Of a DNA stretch of 40,795 nucleotides, positions 8,196-15,432 are shown one piece after another. Within the stretch, counting starts at the first letter, position 1. Each line of letters starts with the position of its first letter. Source of the stretch: Micromonosporaceae bacterium KJ-029 (GTDB lineage: Bacteria > Actinomycetota > Actinomycetes > Mycobacteriales > Micromonosporaceae); the NCBI GenBank assembly GCA_005402585.1, contig BIFP01000031.1, positions 1 through 40,795 of the forward strand. Reading direction: 5' to 3'. The notes beneath the pieces are model-generated. The model was not told the DNA's origin and made no database searches. It was given only the letters and a program-made list of their open reading frames with translations. Position numbers and translations under genes: made by a program.

Positions 8196-8550
8196 CGCGG
8201 TCGGCGCCAGCCGTCAGCTCGCAATTCAACTCGGCGCTGCGGGCGCCACCGTCTACGCCAACGGGGCGCAGCAGCCGAGCCGGCCGCTCGGAGCTGGACC
8301 GCCCGGAGACCATCGAAGAAACCGCCGAGTTGGGGAGCGAGGCCGGCGGCACCGGATCGCGGTCCGGGTGGACCATCTCATCCGGACGAGGTACGCGCGC
8401 TGGTCGAGCGAATCGACGCCGAGCAGGGCCGGCTCGACGTGCTGGTCAACGATGTGTGGGGCGCCGAGCCGCTGATTACCTGGGAGAAGCCGGCGTGGGA
8501 AGCAGCCGCTGGACGCCGGCTTCCATACGCTGCGGCTGGCCGCCGACTGA
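8196..8550 (+). pseudogene. decayed short-chain dehydrogenase/reductase (SDR)
   Basis: Pieces of one SDR appear in order but in different plus-strand frames: AVGASRQLAIQLGAAGATVY (dinucleotide-binding region), SELDRPETIEETAELGSEAG, IAVRVDHL, then VRALVERIDAEQGRLDVLVN with DVWGAEPLITWEKPAWE, and finally LDAGFHTLRLAAD before TGA at 8548-8550. At least three frameshifts separate them, the glycine-rich TGxxxGxG start is damaged, and the catalytic YxxxK half is missing. It is a dead gene of the family whose members act as NAD(P)H-dependent oxidoreductases. Confidence 0.7.
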
Positions 8551-8689
8551 CGATCCAGGCGGAAAAACCGGCGTCAGCCAGCGTATTTCCGGCGCGTCTG
8601 GAGCCCGAGGGACGTGGCACCTCGCCCGGACAGTTCGTAGCAGCTGCAGTAGCTGCCGCATCCTCATCTGGCCGCGATCAAGGCGCGCT

Positions 8690-8917
8690 CTACCGGCGCC
8701 GGTTGCGGGGATGCTTCTTGGCCGTCCGCTCGCTGCCGTGTTTGTAGTTGCCGGTGGTGCGCGCCATCAACTCCTGAGGATCTTCGCTGTCGACGTCGAT
8801 CAGGAACCGGGCCGCGGCGGCGCCCGGAAGCACAGCGGCAGGGCGGCCGTGATGTTGCAGTTCCACGTCGCCGTTCTTGCGGAGGCGATAGGTGAATCCC
8901 TCAGGTGCACCGGACAT
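8690..8917 (-). CDS. conserved small actinobacterial protein, 75 aa
   Basis: The start is ATG 8917 and the stop TAG is at 8690. The protein is basic, with the motifs GFTYRLRKNGDVELQHHGRP, AAARFL, DPQELMARTTGNYKHG and a C-terminal Arg/Lys-rich tail. I recognise this as a conserved hypothetical of streptomycetes and micromonosporas; no function is known to me. The short beta-rich start and basic tail would fit nucleic-acid binding, but that is a guess. GAGGA lies about 10 bases upstream of the start. It is divergent from the beta-propeller gene at 9142. Confidence 0.65.
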   Translation of the reverse strand: MSGAPEGFTYRLRKNGDVELQHHGRPAAVLPGAAAARFLIDVDSEDPQELMARTTGNYKHGSERTAKKHPRNRRR

Positions 8918-8977
8918 CGCCGTATCGTCCTCGCGGGCGGATCCGCACGCGACCGAATTACGTTGCCTGCCGGGCCG

Positions 8978-9049
8978 ATGGACAAGATGGAATACCTCAA
9001 GGTTCGTGACTGGGAAGTCATGAAGTGCCGGGTGGCCGGTACGGCCTGA
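8978..9049 (+). CDS. possible 23-codon leader or small ORF
   Basis: ATG 8978 to TGA 9049 encodes MDKMEYLKVRDWEVMKCRVA plus GTA. Its composition is unlike the Arg/Pro-rich noise around it. It is followed after 35 bp by a strong hairpin (9085-9117). It lacks a good ribosome binding site and I do not recognise it. Confidence 0.2.
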   Translation: MDKMEYLKVRDWEVMKCRVAGTA

Positions 9050-9084
9050 AGCCCAGGTGCAATCTCTACTATTGGTGACCGAAC

Positions 9085-9117
9085 GGGCCCGGCTTCCGTA
9101 GCACGGAGGCCGGGCCT
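9085..9117. terminator. 15-bp hairpin with 3-base loop
   Basis: GGGCCCGGCTTCCGT (9085-9099), loop AGC, and ACGGAGGCCGGGCCT (9103-9117) form a stem with one G-T pair and one end mismatch. It lies between two divergent genes, so it could insulate the 9142 gene from upstream transcription or attenuate its leader. Confidence 0.6.
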
Positions 9118-9141
9118 GGTCTCGGAACTCGGGAGGTCGAG

Positions 9142-10389
9142 ATGAGCAGCCTCGGGCGGTGGTGCGCGGCCGCGCTGCTGGTCGTGGTCGGGGCGTCTGC
9201 CGCCACCTGGGCGATGGCGACCCGGTCGGCGAACCGGGCCGGCCCGGCGGTAGCGGACGCGCTGCCGCAGCGGGTGGACGCACCCTGGCTCTGGACGCCG
9301 CCGGTGGGCCGGGCAGGTGGCCCGGCGGCGGCCCTGGTGCTCGGCGGCTCGACCATCGGCCTGCGTAATCCGGTGCGCGGGGAGGGCACGGTCGACCTGG
9401 TCGACGCCGCCGGCACCGGCCACCGGCTGCTCGGGTTCGACTTCGACGGCGTGAACGTGCCGGGTGAGCGGCTGTTGCTTTCCGCCGACGGGACCAGGGT
9501 GGCCTACCCGGACGGCAACGACATCCTCCTGCTCGACGTCCGTGACGGCGGTACCCACCGGCTGGTCAGCAACCTCGGCGTGGACACCTGGTACCTGCCG
9601 CTGGCCTGGTCTCCAGACGGGAGGCAACTGGTCGCCGCGCAGGACCGGCGCGGCGACCACGACGGGGTGGGGTTGGTCGATGTCGCGTCGGGCCGCTTCA
9701 CCGAACTCGTGCCGGTCACGGGAGGGAGCCTGCGTCGCCCTGTGCCGGGTTACTCCGCCGCGTACAGCCGGGACGGCCACCATCTCGCCATTCAGGTGGA
9801 CGAGCGGATCACGCTGATCGACGACGGGGTGCCGACCGGCTCCTTCGCCGTGCCGGCCGGGTCCCGGCTGGCCGGCAAAGGCGCCTGGAGTCCCGACGGC
9901 CGCGCCCTCGCCCTGGTGGCCGACCAGCGATTCTCCTCGACCGTCAGCTTTGTCGACGCCACGTCGGGGAAGCCGACCGGCGCGGCTCTGCCGGCCCAGG
10001 AGGGCGTGACGACCCAGCGGCTCCTCGGCTGGCGCCCCGACGGCGCCGCCGTGGTGGCCGCGTACCTCCCGGAGCCGGACGTCCCGGCGACCTTCGACGT
10101 CCGCGACGAGGACGACCACCCCACGAACTTCGCTGCGGTACGCAGGGTGGAACTGCGCGCGCTGACACCCGCCGGTGCCGCGCGTACCCTGCTGTCTCCC
10201 CCCGACCAGGTGCTCGCGATCGACGTGGCCGACGACGCACTGGCGTCCGGCGCGGTACGCCCCGGCGGACCGGCCCCGGTATGGCCCGCCGCGCCCTCGA
10301 TCGCCGCTGCGGCGGTGGCGCTGCTACTGCTGCCCTTGGTGGGGCTCGTCGGCCTGGTCGTGCTCCTGATGCGCCGCCGACGGGCCTGA
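9142..10389 (+). CDS. membrane-tethered beta-propeller (PD40/TolB-like) protein
   Basis: Start ATG 9142 follows GGGAGG by five to six bases. The 415-aa protein has an N-terminal signal anchor (CAAALLVVVGASAATWAMA), a large extracytoplasmic part with repeated WSPDGR/SADGTRVAY/YSRDGHHLAI/WRPDGAAV blades typical of WD40-like PD40 repeats, and a C-terminal helix (residues about 385-410) followed by RRRRA. The two helices put the propeller outside the cell with both ends in the cytoplasm. Such proteins usually scaffold or bind ligands; no catalytic motif is visible. It is followed at once by a palindromic terminator and is convergent with the hydrolase gene. Confidence 0.7.
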   Translation: MSSLGRWCAAALLVVVGASAATWAMATRSANRAGPAVADALPQRVDAPWLWTPPVGRAGGPAAALVLGGSTIGLRNPVRGEGTVDLVDAAGTGHRLLGFDFDGVNVPGERLLLSADGTRVAYPDGNDILLLDVRDGGTHRLVSNLGVDTWYLPLAWSPDGRQLVAAQDRRGDHDGVGLVDVASGRFTELVPVTGGSLRRPVPGYSAAYSRDGHHLAIQVDERITLIDDGVPTGSFAVPAGSRLAGKGAWSPDGRALALVADQRFSSTVSFVDATSGKPTGAALPAQEGVTTQRLLGWRPDGAAVVAAYLPEPDVPATFDVRDEDDHPTNFAAVRRVELRALTPAGAARTLLSPPDQVLAIDVADDALASGAVRPGGPAPVWPAAPSIAAAAVALLLLPLVGLVGLVVLLMRRRRA

Positions 10390-10407
10390 CGTCGGGCCGG
10401 CCCGACG
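10390..10407. terminator. perfect 18-bp palindrome after the beta-propeller gene
   Basis: CGTCGGGCCGGCCCGACG begins directly after the stop codon and can fold as a GC-rich hairpin with CCGG at the tip. It lies between convergent genes and probably ends transcription. The remaining gap to 10662 holds no gene I can see. Confidence 0.5.
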
Positions 10408-10662
10408 GGCGGCGGTGTCCGCCGGTGAGACTTGGCCAGTCGCCGCAGCCCCCTCGCCGGTGATCTTCAGCCCCGGTAGGCATGCTCGGCGCCGGGGTTG
10501 GCCGATCGGGGGGCGGGATGGGAGCAGCCGGGTGCGCTGAACGGCAGTCAACTGCCCAACGCGACGGGATGACAGGATCGCCTCGTTCTGAACGCCACGC
10601 GCCACGTCTGGTCAAACGATGATGAGGACGGCGCGACCGAGCCTGCAGGTTCGGATCGGGGA

Positions 10663-11568
10663 TCAGGCGCTTGGATCGTGGGTCGGGATGATGCGGACCT
10701 GGTTCCGGACGGCGTGCAGCCGGTGCAGTGTGCGGAAGGCTGCGTCGCGATCGTCGTCGACGAGCCACCCCGGGTACGGCGCCTTCTGCCGGACGTGTTC
10801 GATCTGCAGCCCGTGCCAGGCTGCGTCACCGGCGACCAGCACTGGTCCGTTGGGGGTGCGCAGCAGGACACCGGCACTCCCCGGCGTGTGCCCGGCCAGC
10901 TCGACCATGATCACTGACCCGTCGCCGAGCAGGTCGTGACTGCGCTCGAAGGTGAGCACCGGTGGCCCCTCCAACTCGTAGCTGTCCAGCCGGCGGCCCT
11001 GCAGTGCGGCTCGGACGCCGCCTGCTGGTGCAGTGTCGCCGGACATGATCCAGTCCCGTTCCCGTTCCCGCAGCATGACCGGCAGCCCGGGAAGGTCGAG
11101 CAGCCCGCAGACGTGGTCCCAGTGCAGATGGGTGGGTAGTGCGAAGTCGATCGTGTCGGCCGAGATGCCGGCCCGTTCCAGCGCCGTCGTGGTCGGCAGC
11201 ACCTGATAGCGCGGCCGCACCGCCGGCCGCAACGTCCACGGCAGCTCGCCGATCACCCGGTCGCCGACGTCGACACAGACCGACGGGTCGAGCAGCACGG
11301 TGACCTCCGGATGCCGGATCACGTACGTGGTCAGGGCGTTGCCGACCTGGCGCGGTTTCCGGACGGCCTCGGCGATCAGTGGCGTCGGCACCGACCGCAC
11401 CGTCTGGTTCAATGCGATCAGCTCGACCTCGACATCCCCGCGCGGGAGACCGGCGTCGGACAGCCCGGCCAGGAAGCGCCGGTCGATCGGACGCGGTCGG
11501 ATCAGGCGGTACGGCACCGCAGCCAGCGCACCGGCCGCCACCGCGGCCTGACGGATCGTGTAGATCAT
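10663..11568 (-). CDS. metallo-beta-lactamase-fold hydrolase
   Basis: The 301-aa protein starts at ATG 11568, preceded by GGAGAG at good spacing; a longer frame upstream overlaps the promoter and is rejected. Metal-binding motifs of the MBL fold are present: THLHWDH (HxHxDH), a later H in LAGHTPGSAG, D in VLVAGDAAWH and a final H in IIPTHDPS. The arrangement suits a lactonase- or glyoxalase-II-like enzyme. The N-terminus has a helix (AAVAAGALAAVPYRLI), probably a membrane anchor or cap. It is divergent from a MerR regulator whose operator sits inside this gene's promoter, so the regulator very likely controls it. The substrate is unknown; quorum-lactone or drug hydrolysis are possibilities only. 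Confidence 0.85.
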   Translation of the reverse strand: MIYTIRQAAVAAGALAAVPYRLIRPRPIDRRFLAGLSDAGLPRGDVEVELIALNQTVRSVPTPLIAEAVRKPRQVGNALTTYVIRHPEVTVLLDPSVCVDVGDRVIGELPWTLRPAVRPRYQVLPTTTALERAGISADTIDFALPTHLHWDHVCGLLDLPGLPVMLRERERDWIMSGDTAPAGGVRAALQGRRLDSYELEGPPVLTFERSHDLLGDGSVIMVELAGHTPGSAGVLLRTPNGPVLVAGDAAWHGLQIEHVRQKAPYPGWLVDDDRDAAFRTLHRLHAVRNQVRIIPTHDPSA

Positions 11569-11611
11569 GAGCTTCTCTCCATACCCTGGCGCATCGCGCG
11601 CCATGGGGTGG

Positions 11612-11642
11612 ACCGTAGAAGTTCAGGTTGACCTGAAGTCAA
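11612..11642 (-). promoter_or_regulatory. MerR-type promoter and operator of the hydrolase gene
   Basis: On the minus strand TTGACT (11642-11637) and TACGGT (11617-11612) are separated by 19 bp, the lengthened spacer characteristic of MerR-controlled promoters. The spacer contains the inverted repeat ACTTCAGGT/ACCTGAACT (11639-11620, centre two bases, one mismatch). A MerR dimer bound here would untwist the spacer and activate the hydrolase gene, while the site also lies 20 bp upstream of the merR start and could repress it. Confidence 0.8.
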
Positions 11643-11658
11643 TTCGTAAGGAGCCTGC

Positions 11659-12111
11659 GTGACGACGTGGCGAATCGGAGACGCGGCGGCGCTGGTCAGC
11701 GTCCCGACGCATGTGCTGCGGCATTGGGAGGAGGTCGGGGCGCTCGAACCGGCCCGGCTTGCCAACGGGCACCGGATCTACGACGACGAGACGATCACGC
11801 GGGCGCGTCTGATCCGGCTCTGCCAGCGTGCTGGCATGTCACTGACCGAGATCGGAGACCTGTATCGCGGCGACGGTCAGCGCCGCGCCGCGCTGGTGCG
11901 TGACCGACGGGACCGGATCGCCGACCAGATCCGCCGACTACACGCCGCGCAGGACTTCCTTGATCACGTACTCGCATGCGCGCACCCGATGGTGTCGACC
12001 TGCCCCGAGCGCGGCAGCTTCGCCGCCGGGTCGGCATCAGACGCGCCATCGAGCCCTGGTGTGAGAACTGTGGGGATACGTGATCAGGCGGGTGCAGCGC
12101 GACCGGCGTGA
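11659..12111 (+). CDS. MerR-family transcriptional regulator
   Basis: GTG 11659 follows AAGGAG (11648-11653). The 150-aa protein has a MerR winged HTH at residues 3-70 (WRIGDAAALVSVPTHVLRHW, then GHRIYDDETITRARLI, then GMSLTEIGDLY), then a dimerisation helix (residues about 80-112). A C-terminal HPMVSTCPERGSF segment holds a cysteine at residue about 109 and another at about 115, which could be part of an effector or metal site. The end (residues 120-150) is of low complexity. It probably regulates the divergent metallo-hydrolase through the operator between them. Confidence 0.88.
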   Translation: MTTWRIGDAAALVSVPTHVLRHWEEVGALEPARLANGHRIYDDETITRARLIRLCQRAGMSLTEIGDLYRGDGQRRAALVRDRRDRIADQIRRLHAAQDFLDHVLACAHPMVSTCPERGSFAAGSASDAPSSPGVRTVGIRDQAGAARPA

Positions 12112-12282
12112 GTAGCTGCTGACAGCAGCGGCGACAGCAACGGGCCGAGGCAAAGGCGACCAGGGGCCGGCCTCCACGGACAGTCGGCCGAGACCGGTGA
12201 CGACCCCGGACTCACGCGGGCGGTGATGGTTTGCCTGGGGGCAAGCGGTCGGGCGTCGGCCTTCACCTCTCACACGTAGTCA

Positions 12283-12418
12283 CGCCAGAAGGTCACACCG
12301 TCGCTCGATGCTGACGAACTCGACGTCGGTGAGCCCTGGCTGAATGTCCACCAGGTCCAGCTGTGCCAACCGCCGAGCGGCCTCGACACCCAATGCGACA
12401 CCGGCACCATTCGTCACC
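12283..12418 (-). pseudogene. fragment resembling glycerate kinase
   Basis: The minus frame gives VALGVEAARRLAQLDLVDIQ and PGLTDVEFVSI, which resembles the central segment of glycerate kinases (a run of the form GAALARLARVDLSGLDPRLA..VEVVVA). The DVDNPL motif expected next is lost. Only about 45 codons remain. The surrounding 12112-12486 shows no intact gene. Confidence 0.35.
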
Positions 12419-12486
12419 GGAGAAGGGTAGCGACCTGGCCGCCGTACGCGTCCGGGGTGACGGGGACCGCTGACCATCGGCGGTGT

Positions 12487-12507
12487 GGGGGCGTGAAGCA
12501 CGCCCCC
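12487..12507 (-). terminator. terminator of the serine protease gene
   Basis: GGGGGCGTG/CACGCCCCC form a 9-bp stem with loop AAG, 17 bp beyond the protease stop codon. Confidence 0.6.
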
Positions 12508-12523
12508 GCACGGCCCGTCGTTG

Positions 12524-13750
12524 TCAGCCGTTGTCGATCAGGCTGGCGATCTCGTTGTAGATGAGGTGCGCCTTCGCGCCCTGGTTGGACGGGCAGCCGC
12601 CGAGGTGGTGCAGGGCGATCACCCGGTGGCTGCTGTTCAGCACCGGCGAGCCCGAGTTGCCGCCGGAGGTGTCACAGCTGTAGCTGATGTTCCAGGTGTT
12701 GTAGTTCGCGTTCCGTACGGTGCATCTCGCGCCGTTCTGGGAGTCTTCGAAGATCGACAAGCGCTTCGGGCTGCCGTCGCCGTGCCCGGGGATGTACATC
12801 TGGGTGCCGGTGGTGGTGGCGGTCGTTGCCAGGTAGAGCGTGCCGAACCCTTGGATGGCGGCGAAGTTGTTCACCGAGTACAGGGTGTAGTCGAGCTGGT
12901 TGGAGCCACCACTGCTCACCCGGTAGAGCGTGGCGCCGCTCACCTTGGTGCCGGGGCCGGGGTTCGCGCCGCCGCAGGTCGCGCACTGGTAGTTGAACTG
13001 CATCTCGCTGCCGCTGACCGCGGCCTGTGTCGAGAAGCAGTGCTTGTTGGTCAGCATGCGGTTGGTGTTGCCGACCCGCCAGGTGGTGCACATGCCGCCG
13101 CCGCTGATCAGCAGCCGCGCCACCGCGTTGCTGCGGGCGAATTCGGTGGGGTGGCTGCTCTGGTAGCAGACCACGTCGCGGCGGGCGTCGGTGCTACAGA
13201 CGGACTGCGTGGAGAAGTTGTACTGCATGATCTCCGTGCGGTCGTAGCCGCGCCAGAACCGGTCGATGGTCGCGGCGCTGCCCCGGGAGAGGCGGCTGCT
13301 GTGCAGCGTCACCACTGCGGTGTCGCCCTCCACCGACATCGCCCAGAAGCCCGGCTGCCCGTCGGTGGTGTAGTCCGAGCCGGTCGCCCTGTTCAGGTGG
13401 CGGTCGTACCGGTAGCTCTCCCGGCCGTCGGGGCTCGACACGGTGACGTACTCGCCGGCTGCCAGTCGCAGCGAGCTGAAGTGAACCTTGACGTACGTGG
13501 CGCCGGGGTGACGAATGATCTGGGTCCGGCCGTCGCGGGCGTACGACAACGAGCCGTCGACGGTGCGTAGTTCACCGACTGTTGTCACGCCCTCGGCCGC
13601 GAACTGATCCGATTCGGGTGCCCGGTCGGAGTGTGGCGCGAGAGGTTGAACCGAGTGCGCCTCGGCGGGTGCTGACAGCAGGCTCAGCCCAAGTGTGCAG
13701 GCGCTGAGCGTGACCGCCACCGTTCGCAGGCGTCGCAGGGCATGTTTCAT
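12524..13750 (-). CDS. secreted trypsin-like (lysyl endopeptidase-like) serine protease
   Basis: The 408-aa precursor starts at ATG 13750 behind GGGGAGGAG. It has a signal peptide (RRLRTVAVTLSACTLGLSLL, cleavage near APAEAHS), a propeptide-like region to about residue 180 and an S1-fold catalytic domain. The triad is clear: H237 in LTNKHC, D287 in NQLDYTLY and S366 in SGGNSGSPV. Paired cysteines (for example 221/238, 256/259, 343/359) suggest disulphides for extracellular life. The layout, with FxxGxG and HHLGGC motifs, resembles Achromobacter lysyl-endopeptidase-like enzymes of actinomycetes. It is divergent from the caspase gene; whether it belongs to that system is unknown. Confidence 0.88.
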   Translation of the reverse strand: MKHALRRLRTVAVTLSACTLGLSLLSAPAEAHSVQPLAPHSDRAPESDQFAAEGVTTVGELRTVDGSLSYARDGRTQIIRHPGATYVKVHFSSLRLAAGEYVTVSSPDGRESYRYDRHLNRATGSDYTTDGQPGFWAMSVEGDTAVVTLHSSRLSRGSAATIDRFWRGYDRTEIMQYNFSTQSVCSTDARRDVVCYQSSHPTEFARSNAVARLLISGGGMCTTWRVGNTNRMLTNKHCFSTQAAVSGSEMQFNYQCATCGGANPGPGTKVSGATLYRVSSGGSNQLDYTLYSVNNFAAIQGFGTLYLATTATTTGTQMYIPGHGDGSPKRLSIFEDSQNGARCTVRNANYNTWNISYSCDTSGGNSGSPVLNSSHRVIALHHLGGCPSNQGAKAHLIYNEIASLIDNG

Positions 13751-13794
13751 CGTCGCTCCTCCCCAGGAACCAGAACCTGAACGAGTCCTAAGTC

Positions 13795-13824
13795 TTCATA
13801 CACGAGCCCGAGCGATACATGCAA
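13795..13824 (-). promoter_or_regulatory. possible promoter of the serine protease gene
   Basis: On the minus strand TTGCAT (13824-13819) and TATGAA (13800-13795) lie 18 bp apart, about 45 bp upstream of the start codon, in an AT-richer patch. Confidence 0.35.
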
Positions 13825-13944
13825 GATAATCGATGTCTGTGCGACGAGTAGGTGCTCATCACGCCCTGCCTGGTGCCTCGCGCCAGCACCCTGCCGCGCG
13901 CAGGCGAGCAAGTGCGGCCGCGGAACTGATCGATAGAGTGAGCC

Positions 13945-15066
13945 ATGGGCCCTGACACTGATCCGCGCGATGTCCACGTGGTCGCTGTCGGAATCGACCA
14001 GTACGCGGCGGGCGGCGAGTGGGGCCTGGTCGGGCCGGTCGACGACGCCCTCCGGTTTGCCCGCTGGTTCGTGGCCGGGGGAGTGCCGCCGGGGCAGGTG
14101 ACCGTACTGTCATCGCCCGATCCCGGTCCGGACGCCGTACCGCCGGGAGTCGTCCTGCGGCCCGCCGACCGGGCGACCGTACGGGAGGTGCTGTTGCGGG
14201 AGCTGCCGACGCGGCGGGGATCGACCCTCTACGTGATCTGGGGCGGCCACGGCTATGTCGACACCGGCCGGCACCGGCGGCTCTACTACGCCGACGCCAT
14301 CACCACCGACGCCGGTGCCCTCGATCTCGACTCCATGCTCGCCACCTTCGCCTCCGACCTCGTGCCGGCGTTCGGCCAGCAGGTGTGGATCGTGGACGCC
14401 TGCCAGCTGCACGATCGTCCGCAGGGAGCGCGCTCGCCCGGCAACGAGACCTTCCCCGTCGGGGAACCGGTCGCCGGCCGGCGGCAGGACGTGCTGTTCG
14501 CTGCCGGTGTTGGCCAGGCCGCCGCCAACCTACGGGTGCGGCGTACCGGATTGTTCAGTCGGGAGATACTGCGGCTGCTCGACGACGGCGACACGGATCG
14601 GCTCGCGGATCCGGAACGGCTCGTGACCACGCTGCGGGAGCGGTTCACCGAGCTGCGGTCGAGCGGCCTCACCGCGCAGACCCCCACGTACCTCTGGTAC
14701 CGCAATGCCCTCGGCGACGAGGGTTTCCTTCTCAGCAGACCCACGGCCGGGCATCCGGCTCCCGTGGCGCCCGCGCCGCCACCGCTGACCGTCATGGCTC
14801 CCCTCGTGGACGCGCTCCTCGAGATACCGGAGTTCCTGCGACCGAACGACCGGGAGGAGATCCTGTCCCTGCTGCGCGGCCAGGTGTACGCGGCCATCCG
14901 GCGCAACAGCGCGGCGCGGCTCGATGCCATCAGTGTCGTACGAACCTGTCTGCGGTATCCGGGCGCCCTTTCGGAACTCGTCGAGGCGGTTCGCTTCTTC
15001 GCCTCCGACGACGCGGCGATGGCCCGGGTCGAGGACGGCGCAGCCTCGCTGGCGGCGCACATCTGA
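13945..15066 (+). CDS. caspase-like protease with C-terminal EAD2-type adaptor domain
   Basis: The protein has 373 aa. Residues about 8-240 form a caspase (peptidase C14) domain: beta strand VHVVAVGIDQY, catalytic His102 in YVIWGGHGY and catalytic Cys153 in VWIVDACQ. A Pro-rich linker (residues about 262-282) leads to a helical domain at about 285-373 (LVDALLEIPEFLRPNDREE, then SVVRTCLRYPGALSELVEAV). This matches effector-associated domain 2 (EAD2) of the STAND/VMAP conflict systems described by Kaur, Aravind and colleagues. EAD2 domains pair with the same domain on partners; one occurs at the start of the VMAP-like protein encoded at 21336-22832. The likely role is a latent cytoplasmic protease switched on when the system senses attack. 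It is the first gene of a plus-strand set with the small peptide and HExxH genes. Confidence 0.85.
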   Translation: MGPDTDPRDVHVVAVGIDQYAAGGEWGLVGPVDDALRFARWFVAGGVPPGQVTVLSSPDPGPDAVPPGVVLRPADRATVREVLLRELPTRRGSTLYVIWGGHGYVDTGRHRRLYYADAITTDAGALDLDSMLATFASDLVPAFGQQVWIVDACQLHDRPQGARSPGNETFPVGEPVAGRRQDVLFAAGVGQAAANLRVRRTGLFSREILRLLDDGDTDRLADPERLVTTLRERFTELRSSGLTAQTPTYLWYRNALGDEGFLLSRPTAGHPAPVAPAPPPLTVMAPLVDALLEIPEFLRPNDREEILSLLRGQVYAAIRRNSAARLDAISVVRTCLRYPGALSELVEAVRFFASDDAAMARVEDGAASLAAHI

Positions 15067-15213
15067 GCCGGACAGCGGCCGGGCACGGCGCGTCCACATC
15101 GGAGGATTCCGTTCCGATCCGGTTTGTGGTGATGGTCGCTCGACGCTTTCGCTGCCTGCACACATAAGTAATGATGGAGTTATCGACTGTCATCATCGGG
15201 AGGGTTGCCGTAC

Positions 15214-15432
15214 ATGGAGGAACGCCTCGCCGGTATCGAGTCTGAGCTGCTCGACCTGTCAGCGGTGACCGTAGCGACCCTGCGAACCGTTGACCTCACC
15301 GGCATGACTGCGGCGATCTCGCGGGTGCGAGAGAGAGTTGCCGATTCGGGGGGCAGCATCAGCGGCTACAACGGCTCTTTCCCGAGTCGGATGCGGCCCG
15401 CCGGGCCGGATGGGGAGGAATATGACGAATGA
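15214..15432 (+). CDS. FxsA-like small peptide, probable RiPP precursor, 72 aa
   Basis: ATG 15214 lies nine bases after GGGAGGG; an in-frame TTG at 15205 touches that site and is rejected. The leader-like part has ELLDLSAVTVATLRTVDLTG followed by an amphipathic helix, which is the pattern of FxsA leaders. The core-like part is GGSISGYNGSFPSRM. FPSRM fits the FxSxx motif, but it is not C-terminal as in classic FxsA: twelve more residues (ending EEYDE) follow. The last codons overlap the HExxH gene by 11 bp, so peptide and enzyme are coupled. I infer it is the substrate of that enzyme. The core may instead be the Tyr/Asp-rich tail. Confidence 0.65.
   Translation: MEERLAGIESELLDLSAVTVATLRTVDLTGMTAAISRVRERVADSGGSISGYNGSFPSRMRPAGPDGEEYDE

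Noticed and set aside
8800..10119. 439-codon minus-strand ORF
   Set aside because: Antisense to the beta-propeller gene, with no domain.
12521..13570. 349-codon plus-strand ORF opposite the serine protease
   Set aside because: It is the antisense of a gene with complete signal peptide and catalytic triad; its Val/Ala/Gly/His-rich composition is what the reverse of high-GC coding sequence gives.
15205..15213. TTG start three codons upstream for the FxsA-like peptide
   Set aside because: The TTG directly touches the GGGAGGG site, so it is too close; ATG 15214 has normal spacing.
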